Position numbers and translations under genes: made by a program
In this document: positions 14,764 through 22,626 of the stretch, one piece after another
How positions within the stretch are numbered: the stretch's first letter is position 1
Layout: each line of letters begins with the position of its first letter
Origin: Archangium violaceum Cb vi76
GTDB lineage: Bacteria > Myxococcota > Myxococcia > Myxococcales > Myxococcaceae
DNA length: 64,000 nt
Assembly: GCF_000733295.1 (NCBI RefSeq)
Contig: NZ_JPMI01000031.1
Coordinates: forward strand, 1-64,000
Direction of reading: 5' to 3'
The notes under the pieces: generated by a model
Told to the model about the DNA's origin: nothing
The model's input: the letters and a program-made list of their open reading frames with translations, nothing else
Database searches by the model: none

Positions 14764-15999
14764 TTATTTGAGGACGTTGAAGCGCTCGGTGTAGGCCCGG
14801 AAGCGCTCGGCCACCCGCTGGGCATCGAGTCCGTAGTGCTCCAGCGTGTACTGGTGCACGCCGTGCTTGTGGCGCGGGTTCTCCGCGAGCCACGACTGGA
14901 CCACTCCGGCCGCCGCCTCCTCTCCGCCCAGCCCGGCCCAACGGTGGATGCGCTGCACCTGGCCCGCGGGGTCCGCCATCAGCTCGTCGTAGTGCACGTC
15001 GAGGAACTGCTCGGGAGAGGCCTTCGCGCGCACCGCCATGGCCCGGTCCATCGCCTGGCCCCACGTGTCGAGCCACTGCCGCCCCAGCGCCACCGGATCA
15101 TGGCCACGCGCCGAGACGATGCGCGTGGCCTCGTACAGGCTGCACCCGGAGGCCACCACCTGGCGGGGGTCGCGGTGGGTCTGGATGATGCGCGCGTCGG
15201 GGAAGACGCTCAGCAGCGCATCCAGGCTGTAGAGGTGGATGGGGCTCTTGAGCACCAGGTGGTGGGCCCCTGACTTCCACGTGATGAGCTGGAGCACCTC
15301 GCGGTAGTAGCGGTATGCCGGCACCACGTCCGTGCTCATCAGCCAGTTCATGTAGCTCGGCAGGTGCGCGCGAGCCTCGGCGGCGAAGTCGATGAAGCTC
15401 AGCCCGAGCAGGAAGAGGCACTCCTCGGGCGCGGTGGCCACCAGGGGATGGATGGTCCTCATCGCGGGGACCGCCTTCTGCGCCTGTTCGGTGAAGCGGC
15501 GGGCCCGCTCGATGCGCGGATCCGAGGCCTCCGTCGCCGGATCGGGCGGCGGCGAGGGCCATAGCATCTCCCACAGCTTCGGCGCCCGGGCTCCGGGCAT
15601 CCTCGCGAGCAGGTTGTAGAGCAGCGTCGTGCCCGTCCGCATGAAGCCGAGGATGAACACGGGCCGCTCGATGGGAACCTCGCGGATCTCCGGGTGGCGC
15701 GCCAGGTCCTCGGCGATCCGCAGCCGCTGCACCAGCAGCCGCAGCAGTCCACCCCGGATGGAGATCCGCCCCGCCAACGACAGGTTTCCCTCCTGCTCCA
15801 GGGCCTGGATGAGTCTGCGCAGGGGCTCGATGAAGCGCTCGTCTCCGAAGTCGTTCAGGCCCGTCTGCTTGCGCGCCTCCGCCATGAGCTGGTCCGCGTT
15901 CAGCTCGAAGAGCAACCCGCCCACGCCGCTGCCGAGCTGATTGAGGAGCCGGATGCCCAGCGGGAGCTGCATCGCCGTCGTGGCGTTCTTGCCTTCCAT
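14764..15999 (-). CDS. PAPS-dependent sulfotransferase
   Basis: Transfers sulfate from PAPS to an acceptor hydroxyl or amine. The 411-residue protein has the 5'-phosphosulfate loop (PVFILGFMRTGTTLLYNLL) and the 3'-phosphate motif (ARIIQTHRDPRQVVASGCSL), as in the Sulfotransfer_3 family. ATG 15999 is preferred because AGAGG lies 9 nt upstream; an ATG at 16008 is possible. The gene follows the monooxygenase gene by 13 nt and is the last gene of the PKS-NRPS operon. It may sulfate the finished molecule, or prime a beta-hydroxyl for elimination as the ST-TE pair does in curacin; the second idea is speculative because here the TE lies on another protein. Confidence 0.87.
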   Translation of the reverse strand: MEGKNATTAMQLPLGIRLLNQLGSGVGGLLFELNADQLMAEARKQTGLNDFGDERFIEPLRRLIQALEQEGNLSLAGRISIRGGLLRLLVQRLRIAEDLARHPEIREVPIERPVFILGFMRTGTTLLYNLLARMPGARAPKLWEMLWPSPPPDPATEASDPRIERARRFTEQAQKAVPAMRTIHPLVATAPEECLFLLGLSFIDFAAEARAHLPSYMNWLMSTDVVPAYRYYREVLQLITWKSGAHHLVLKSPIHLYSLDALLSVFPDARIIQTHRDPRQVVASGCSLYEATRIVSARGHDPVALGRQWLDTWGQAMDRAMAVRAKASPEQFLDVHYDELMADPAGQVQRIHRWAGLGGEEAAAGVVQSWLAENPRHKHGVHQYTLEHYGLDAQRVAERFRAYTERFNVLK

Positions 16000-16012
16000 G
16001 GTGTCCATCCTC

Positions 16013-18631
16013 TCAGTGGAGCTCGAATGTAACCGGAGGTTTCCCGGGAAGCCGTTCGTCCAGGTGCTCGGCCAGCACGCGGCGGGTGCGCAGCGCCTCG
16101 TCATTGGCCAGCTCCTTCAGCTCCGCCAGGTACGTCAGGCCCTCGATGGCATGGGCCTCGGCGACGCCGAAGTCGATGAAGCACGCCAGCTCGTCCGCCC
16201 CGGCCTCCATCAGCCGGTCCACCATCGGCAGGCACGAGGTGGGCGTGCCAATCAGGGCGCTCATCCGGTAGTGCTGCTCGAAGGCGAACGTGGCCAGCGA
16301 GTCCAGCCACTTCGGATCGTCGATGTCCATCTGGATGTCCAGGCTCCGCACGCGCATCTGCTGGAGCCGCAGGTGCGTGCGCAGGTAGTGCGTGAGCGGA
16401 CCTCGGACCCTATCGAGCACCTCGCCGGAGTCCCGCCCCACGAACGTGTGCAGCATCACCGACACCGTGCCCGCCGCCGGGTCATGTCCCGCTCTCGCCC
16501 GGGCCGCCCGGTAGAGGGCGATCTTCTCCCGCACCTCGTCCACCGGTTGCGAGGCCAGTGACGTCAGCACGTTCAGGCCCAGCTCGCCCGCCTTCTCGAA
16601 GAGCTCGGGGTTGCCGGGGCAGGTGAGCCAGATGGGCAGCTCGGGTTGGACCGGCCGGGGGAAGGTGCGGAGCTGGACCTCGTTGCCCGCTCCGTCTCGC
16701 GTGGCCACGGCGCCTCCGCGCCAGAGCTCTCGGACCTGCTCCAGCGAGCGGAACAGCACCTCGCGCTTCCCCTCGAAGTGGTCCGGTGCCAGCGCGAAGT
16801 CGTTGGGCATCCAGCCGGACGTCACGGACAGGCCCACCCGGCCCTTCGACAGGTTGTCGATGACCGCCCACTCCTCCGCTACCCGGAAGGGACTGTGCAG
16901 CGGCAGCACGACGCTGCCCGAGCGCAGGCCGATGCGCTCGGTGATGGTGCTCAGCGCGGCGCTCAGCACCGAGGGGTTCGGGTAGAGCCCACCGTGCTCG
17001 TCGAAGTGACGCTCGGGCGTCCAGATGGCCGTGAAGCCGTTGCGGTCCGCGAACCGTGCTCCGTCGAGGTAGAGGCGGTATTTGTCGCTCGTGCCCGCGC
17101 CCTCGTTGGCGAAGAAGAAGAGGCCGAAGCCGGGTTTCTTCCGGGCTCCGGTCGCCGGGCGCATCGGCTCGACACGGACCACGAGTGCGCCGGAGCCGGG
17201 CGTGCTCGAATCGGGAACCACGGACACCCGGGCCACCGCCGGGTGCCGCGCGAGCACGGCCTGGACCTCGGCCGCTCCGAAGCGGTTTCCCCCCGTGATG
17301 GAGCCCGCGATACGGTTCTCCGGCATCTCCGGTGGCGGCGAGAGCGCGGAAGGCTCCTGCTCGGCCCGGAGCGCCAGTTCCTCCAGGAGCGTCCCGAGGT
17401 GCGCGGCGGCGTGGGCCACCGCCGTGGAGGCGAGCTGTCCGGGGTCGTAGTGTAACCGCAGCTCCAACCGAGGTCCCTGCTCGGCGTGGACGACGAGCGG
17501 CGCGGGGAGGGCCGTCACCTCATGGGTAGGACCGTGGAAGCCGAGGCTCCGGGCGAGGGGTCCCAGGGCCTCGTCCTCGGTACCGGTGGTGACGATGCTG
17601 TCGAAGAGAGGCAGGTTCTCCGGAGGAACCTCGAGCCAGCTCTGGAACTGGGAGGGCGCGAAGTAATCGGAGGCGTGTCGCTCGGCGTATTCGGCCTGGA
17701 GACCTCGGAGCCAGCGCAGCAGCGTGCCACGTGGGGGGACCTGGAGCCGGCGGGGAACGAGCGTGGCGAAGCGCCCCACCAGCGTACCGCCGCCGGACAG
17801 TGCGGCCGGGAGTCCGTGCGTGAAGGTGCCGAAGAGCAGATCACCCCCCTGACCATACTGCTGGAGCAACACCGCCCAGGCGGCGTGGAGCAGCGTCGAG
17901 AGCTCCAGCGAGTGCTGCCGCAGAAACGCCTGCACGTGGGCAGTGGCCGTGGGCTCCAGGAGGAACCGCTGCATCATCCCCTCTCCCTCTGGGAGAGGGT
18001 CGGGGTGAGGGTCTTCCCGCCGTGTCACACGCCACGCCTCGGGAATCCGTGAGCACCGTGCGCCCTGGAGTGGCTCACGGGCCCTCCGTTCCGACTCCTG
18101 CGCGTCCTGTTGCTCGAACCACGCCATGAAGTCGCGGTGGGGCCGGCTCCTGCCGAGCACTGCCTCATTCCCCTCACGAGCGGCGCGATAGAGCACCATC
18201 AGCTCGCGGAGGCACACCTGCGCCGAGTCCTCATCGAGCACGAGCGGGTGGTACGTGAGGACGACCGTGCCCATCTCGGGCGAGTCCCGCAGCACGGTGA
18301 CGCGGAGCAGGGGGGCGTTCGCGGGATTCATGCTCCGCCGCCGGTCCTCCTCGAGGAACGCCGCGAGTGAGGCCGTCCGCTGCTCCATGCGCGGCTCGAC
18401 CTTCTCGCGCACCACCTGCACGGGCTCGTTCATGCCCTGGGCGAAGAAGGCGGTGCGCAGGGCGGTGTGTCTGACGAGCAACTGGCGCAAGGCGGACGTG
18501 AGGGCCGCCTCGTCGAGCCCCTGGCGGAAGCTCCAGTGAAGCTGGGCGGGACGGGCCTCCGGTGCCGAGGCCCGGGAGAGAAGCTCCCGCTGCACGGGCG
18601 AGAGCCGGTAGACATCCTGGACGTTCTTCAT
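16013..18631 (-). CDS. Degenerate C domain - A-domain stub - luciferase-like monooxygenase
   Basis: An 872-residue assembly-line protein. Residues 1 to about 425 are an NRPS condensation fold, but the HHxxxDG motif has become YHPLVLDED (127-135), so it is probably inactive. Residues 447-490 match only the last part of an adenylation domain (EVQAVLARHPAVARVSVVPD, then ALVVRVEP); the A core is missing. From 499 to about 850 comes a flavin-dependent luciferase-like monooxygenase (PGFGLFFFANEG, WTPERHFDEHGG, LSVTSGWMPNDFA, IWLTCPGNPE) of the MupA/Atu3671-like type usually found inserted in A domains. The first 15 residues copy the NRPS gene upstream (MKNVxDVYRLSP). A hairpin repeat is read in frame at residues 206-219. 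The gene overlaps the NRPS stop by 4 nt. Confidence 0.88.
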   Translation of the reverse strand: MKNVQDVYRLSPVQRELLSRASAPEARPAQLHWSFRQGLDEAALTSALRQLLVRHTALRTAFFAQGMNEPVQVVREKVEPRMEQRTASLAAFLEEDRRRSMNPANAPLLRVTVLRDSPEMGTVVLTYHPLVLDEDSAQVCLRELMVLYRAAREGNEAVLGRSRPHRDFMAWFEQQDAQESERRAREPLQGARCSRIPEAWRVTRREDPHPDPLPEGEGMMQRFLLEPTATAHVQAFLRQHSLELSTLLHAAWAVLLQQYGQGGDLLFGTFTHGLPAALSGGGTLVGRFATLVPRRLQVPPRGTLLRWLRGLQAEYAERHASDYFAPSQFQSWLEVPPENLPLFDSIVTTGTEDEALGPLARSLGFHGPTHEVTALPAPLVVHAEQGPRLELRLHYDPGQLASTAVAHAAAHLGTLLEELALRAEQEPSALSPPPEMPENRIAGSITGGNRFGAAEVQAVLARHPAVARVSVVPDSSTPGSGALVVRVEPMRPATGARKKPGFGLFFFANEGAGTSDKYRLYLDGARFADRNGFTAIWTPERHFDEHGGLYPNPSVLSAALSTITERIGLRSGSVVLPLHSPFRVAEEWAVIDNLSKGRVGLSVTSGWMPNDFALAPDHFEGKREVLFRSLEQVRELWRGGAVATRDGAGNEVQLRTFPRPVQPELPIWLTCPGNPELFEKAGELGLNVLTSLASQPVDEVREKIALYRAARARAGHDPAAGTVSVMLHTFVGRDSGEVLDRVRGPLTHYLRTHLRLQQMRVRSLDIQMDIDDPKWLDSLATFAFEQHYRMSALIGTPTSCLPMVDRLMEAGADELACFIDFGVAEAHAIEGLTYLAELKELANDEALRTRRVLAEHLDERLPGKPPVTFELH
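17978..18012. repeat. Dispersed hairpin repeat, copy 4, inside a gene
   Basis: CCCTCTCCC / GGGAGAGGG hairpin with the GGGGTGAGGGT lead, lying in frame in the C-domain part of the monooxygenase gene and encoding about EDPHPDPLPEGEGM. It falls in a variable stretch between C-domain motifs, so it may be tolerated as a surface loop. It is the only copy inside a coding region in this window. Confidence 0.85.
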
Positions 18632-21600
18632 GGGAGGACGGCCTGTAGATGGCGGGCGAGCTCGGCCACGAGGGGCTCGGTCATCACGGAGTAGTGGTCT
18701 CCCGGCATCTTGACGAGCTGGGGCGGCTGTTGCGTCACGGTGTCCCAGCCTCCCATGGGTCCCGAGGCGGCCGCGAGCGCGCCTTCCTCCGGGCGGATGA
18801 GGAGGAGGGGGGCGGGGTGACTCCTGGCGGGCACGTACTCCTGGAAGGCGCGGGCGTGGGCCCGGTAGACGCCGAAGCGGGCACGCAGCACCTCGAGTCC
18901 CACGCCGGGAGGCAGCGCGCCCACGCTCCGGGCCCGCTCTCCCAGCAGGGAGAGCCGTGCCTCGGCGTCGAGCGGAGCGAGCTCCTCGGCGGACAGCGTG
19001 AGCTCGTGTCCGGCGATGCGTCCCAGCTCCATCGCGAAGCCTGGCAGCAGCGTCGTGTCATCGAGCCGCGCGGGCCCGGCCCCTGGCTGGAGCATGGGCA
19101 CCCAACTGTCGATCAGCGCGATCCGCTCCACGCGCTGCCCCCGGCGAATCAACTCGCGCGCCATCTCGAAGACGACCAGTCCGCCCATGGACCAGCCCGC
19201 GAGGGAGTAGGGGCCCTCGGGCTGCACCCCGCGCAGGACCTCGAGGTAGGCCGACGCCATGGCCTCGAGCGAGGTGAAGGGCTCGCGGTTGCCATCGAGC
19301 CCCGGGGCCTCGAGCCCGTAGACGGGTTGCTCCATCCCCAACCGCCGGGACAGTGGCACGTAACAGAGCGCGCTGCCGCCAATGGGGTGCACACAGAACA
19401 GGGGCCGCCGCTTGCCCTTCGTCTGGATGGGAACAAGCGGCGTCCAGTCCGCGCTGGCCGAGGGCTCCTGGCGCAGCAGCTCGGCGAGCCGCTCGACGGT
19501 GGGGTGCGTGAAGAGCACCGAGAGGGGCAGGGTGCGGCCCAGCCGCTTGGACACCTGGGACAGCAGACTCATCGCGAGGAGCGAGTGCCCACCCAGCGCG
19601 AAGAAGCTCTGGTCGATGCCCACCGGCCGCACTTTCAACAGCTCCTCCCAGAGCTCGACGAGCCGCAGCTCCACGGCGTCACGCGGGGCGATGGGAGGCG
19701 CCTCGGGAGCGCGGGCACCCGTGGGCGCGGGCAGGGCCTTGCGGTCCACCTTGCCGTTGGGGGACAGCGGCAGGACGTCCAGCACCACCACCGCCGAGGG
19801 CACCATGTGTGTGGGCAGCCGCTCCGAGAGGTGGCCATGCAGCACCTCGGGCTCCGGCGTGTGGCCCGCGCCCGGTACCACGTAGGCCACCAGCCGCCGG
19901 TCGCCCGGTACGTCCTCGCGAGCCACCACCACCGCTTCCTTCACCGTGGGGTGCTCCAGGAGCCGCGATTCGATCTCCCCCGTCTCGATGCGGAAGCCGC
20001 GGATCTTCACCTGGTGGTCGGCGCGCCCGAGGAACTCGATGCGGCCATCCGGCAGGTACCGGGCGATGTCTCCCGTCCGGTACATGCGCTCGCCCGGCTC
20101 GCGGCCGAAGGGTTTGGGGAGGAATCGCTCCGCGGTGAGCTCCGGCCGGTGGAGGTAGCCCACCGCGAGCCCGTCGCCGCCGATGTACAGCTCGCCGGGC
20201 ACGCCCACTGGCACGGGCTGGAGCTGTCCGTCCAGCAGGTACACCTGGGTGTTGGCGATGGGCCGGCCGATGGAGACGGTGCGCTCCACCTGTTCCGGCT
20301 CCTTCATCACGTAGCAGGTGGTGAAGGTGGAGCTCTCCGTGGGCCCGTAGCCGTTGATGACCCAGCCCGCGCGCGAGAGCCGCTCCCTCACCCGGCCCGG
20401 AGGAATCACGTCACCGCCGGCGAGCACCTGGCGCACGGAGTCCAGCGCCTCGGGGTGGTATGCCACCATCTGGTCGAAGAGGGGCGCCGTCAGCCACAGG
20501 GTCGTCACCGCGTAGCGCTTCAGCACCCCGCCCAGCTCCTCGAGCGAGTGCATGTGCGGAGGGCACACGGCCAGCTTCGCGCCGTGCAGCAGGCTGCCGA
20601 AGAGCTCGAAGGCCGAGGTGTCGAAGGAGATGGGCGATAGCAGGAGGAAGGTCTCTCGTGGCCCGGTCTCGAAGTAGCCGGTGTCCATGGCCATGCGCAT
20701 CACGCCGCGGTGGGGCACGCACACGCCCTTGGGCCGTCCCGTCGAGCCCGAGGTGTACATGACATACGCGAGGTCCATGGAGTTGGTGCCCACTGTAGGC
20801 GGTGGTTCCTCGCGCGACGCGGCGAGCTTCTCGCGGTCCTCGTCCATGAGCACGCGCCGCTCGCTGCCCGAGGGCAGCAGCTCCGCCAGTGAGCGCTGGG
20901 TGACGAGCACGGAGACGCGGGCCTGGTCCAGCATGAAGGCCAGGCGCTCGCGAGGGTAGGCCGGGTCCAGGGGCAGGTACGCCCCGCCCGCCTTGAGGAT
21001 GCCGAGCACGCCCACCACCGTCTCCGGCGAGCGCTCCAGGCACAGGGCGACGATGGCGCCCCTCCCCACGCCGAGCGAGCGCAGGTGCCACGCGAGCTGG
21101 TTGGCGCGACGGTCCAGCTCCCGGTACGTCAGGCGCGCGCCTTCCGCTTCCACCGCCACGGCGTCCGGCGTCCGGGCCACCTGGGCCTCGAAGACCTCGT
21201 GCAGGCAGGCGTCGCGCGGGAAGGGCCGCGTGGTGTCGTTCCACTCCACCAGCAACTGGCGCCGCTCCTCCTCCGTCACCAGGGGCAGCTCGCGCAGCCG
21301 CCGCTCCGGCCAGGCGACCATGCCCTCCAGGAGGACGCGCAGGTGTCCGAGCAGCCGGTCGACGGTGGCGGTGTCGAAGCGGCCCGTGTCGTGGACGAGC
21401 TGCAACTCCAGCGTCTCGGCCAGGTCCGCCATGAGCGTGAGGGGATGGCCCGTCCGGGGGTCCGCGTAGCCGATGCCGTCCAGGGTCACCTTCCCTCCGG
21501 CGAAGGGAGGGAGCTTCGGCATCGGGCCGCTGTGGATGGCGATGACGCTCTGGAACAGCGGCTGCCCACGCGGCACCTGTCCGAGCCCCTGCACCTCCAC

Positions 21601-22602
21601 CAGCGAGAGTTGATCATGCCGGCGCGCGGCGACCTGGTCCGCCTGGAGCTGCTTGAGCCACGGGACGAGCCGGGCCTCGGGAGGCACCGCCGTGCGCAGC
21701 ACCAGCGTGTTGATGACGAGCCCCAGCATCATCTCGGAGCCGGGGAGGGACGGAGAGCGGCTGGAGGTCACGTTGCCGAAGGCCACGTCGCGCTCTCCAC
21801 TGTAGCGGGAGAGCAGCAGGGCCCAGGCGCCCTGCACGAGCGTGCCCGGTGTGAGCTGGTGCTGACGGGCGAGCGCCGCGAGCCGCTCCAGGGTGGTGGC
21901 GGGCAGGCGGATGGAGCGGGCGGCATACGTCGCGTCCGCCTGGATGGGCAGCTCGGCGCCCCGGTCCACCCAGAATGGCGTGGGCGCGGTGAAGCCCTGG
22001 AGCGCCTGTCGCCAGTACTGCTCGGACTCGGCGCGGTCTCGCTTCGACTGCCAGGCGATGAAGTCCCGGAAGGGGCGGACCGGCTCCAGCTCCGGCTCGC
22101 GTCCCAGGGAGAGCGCGTCGTAGTGCGAGGCGAGCTCCCGCAGGCACAGGGGCAGCGACCACCCGTCGAGCAGCAGGTGGTGGTAGCTCCACAGGCACCG
22201 GTACAGCTCCGGTCCGAGCCGCAGCACGGCGAAGCGCATGAGGGGGGCCGCGGTGAGGGTGAAGCCCCGCTGCCGGTCGGTGGCGAGCAGGGCGTTCCAT
22301 TTCGCCTCCTGCTCACTCTCCGGGAGGTCCTGCCAGTCCTGCTGCTCCCAGGGCACCTTCACCTCGCGGCGCACGGCCTGGATGGGCTCGGCGAGGCCCT
22401 CCCAGAAGAAGGCGGTGCGCAGTACGGCATGGCGCTCCACCATCCGTTGCAGCGACTGGCGCAGCAGCGCGGCATCGAGCGGCCCGCGCCACAGCCAGTA
22501 CACCTGCTCCACGTAGGTGCCTCCCCGGGGCGAGTAGAGGCTGTGGAACAGCATGCCCTGCTGCATCGGCGAGAGCCGGTAGACATCATCGACGTTCTTC
22601 AT
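18628..22602 (-). CDS. Non-ribosomal peptide synthetase, C-A-PCP-TE
   Basis: A 1324-residue single-module NRPS that adds one amino acid and releases the product. The condensation domain (about 1-440) has an intact SYHHLLLDGWS (139-149). The adenylation domain (about 460-980) has YTSGSTGRPKG, FDTSAFELFG, NGYGPTESSTF, RTGDIARYLPDGRIEFLGRA and NGKVDRKAL. The PCP carries FFALGGHSLLAMS. The C-terminal thioesterase has LAGWSMGGLVVFEMA with its Ser, and DHYSVM with the likely catalytic His. Hand alignment to GrsA gives pocket residues near D-T-F-L-V-A-G-T-F-K, which I cannot match to a known code, so the amino acid is left open. The gene follows the PKS by 24 nt and overlaps the next gene by 4 nt. 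Confidence 0.95.
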   Translation of the reverse strand: MKNVDDVYRLSPMQQGMLFHSLYSPRGGTYVEQVYWLWRGPLDAALLRQSLQRMVERHAVLRTAFFWEGLAEPIQAVRREVKVPWEQQDWQDLPESEQEAKWNALLATDRQRGFTLTAAPLMRFAVLRLGPELYRCLWSYHHLLLDGWSLPLCLRELASHYDALSLGREPELEPVRPFRDFIAWQSKRDRAESEQYWRQALQGFTAPTPFWVDRGAELPIQADATYAARSIRLPATTLERLAALARQHQLTPGTLVQGAWALLLSRYSGERDVAFGNVTSSRSPSLPGSEMMLGLVINTLVLRTAVPPEARLVPWLKQLQADQVAARRHDQLSLVEVQGLGQVPRGQPLFQSVIAIHSGPMPKLPPFAGGKVTLDGIGYADPRTGHPLTLMADLAETLELQLVHDTGRFDTATVDRLLGHLRVLLEGMVAWPERRLRELPLVTEEERRQLLVEWNDTTRPFPRDACLHEVFEAQVARTPDAVAVEAEGARLTYRELDRRANQLAWHLRSLGVGRGAIVALCLERSPETVVGVLGILKAGGAYLPLDPAYPRERLAFMLDQARVSVLVTQRSLAELLPSGSERRVLMDEDREKLAASREEPPPTVGTNSMDLAYVMYTSGSTGRPKGVCVPHRGVMRMAMDTGYFETGPRETFLLLSPISFDTSAFELFGSLLHGAKLAVCPPHMHSLEELGGVLKRYAVTTLWLTAPLFDQMVAYHPEALDSVRQVLAGGDVIPPGRVRERLSRAGWVINGYGPTESSTFTTCYVMKEPEQVERTVSIGRPIANTQVYLLDGQLQPVPVGVPGELYIGGDGLAVGYLHRPELTAERFLPKPFGREPGERMYRTGDIARYLPDGRIEFLGRADHQVKIRGFRIETGEIESRLLEHPTVKEAVVVAREDVPGDRRLVAYVVPGAGHTPEPEVLHGHLSERLPTHMVPSAVVVLDVLPLSPNGKVDRKALPAPTGARAPEAPPIAPRDAVELRLVELWEELLKVRPVGIDQSFFALGGHSLLAMSLLSQVSKRLGRTLPLSVLFTHPTVERLAELLRQEPSASADWTPLVPIQTKGKRRPLFCVHPIGGSALCYVPLSRRLGMEQPVYGLEAPGLDGNREPFTSLEAMASAYLEVLRGVQPEGPYSLAGWSMGGLVVFEMARELIRRGQRVERIALIDSWVPMLQPGAGPARLDDTTLLPGFAMELGRIAGHELTLSAEELAPLDAEARLSLLGERARSVGALPPGVGLEVLRARFGVYRAHARAFQEYVPARSHPAPLLLIRPEEGALAAASGPMGGWDTVTQQPPQLVKMPGDHYSVMTEPLVAELARHLQAVLP

Positions 22603-22626
22603 GGCGTCCTCGGGGATGCGGTGCGG

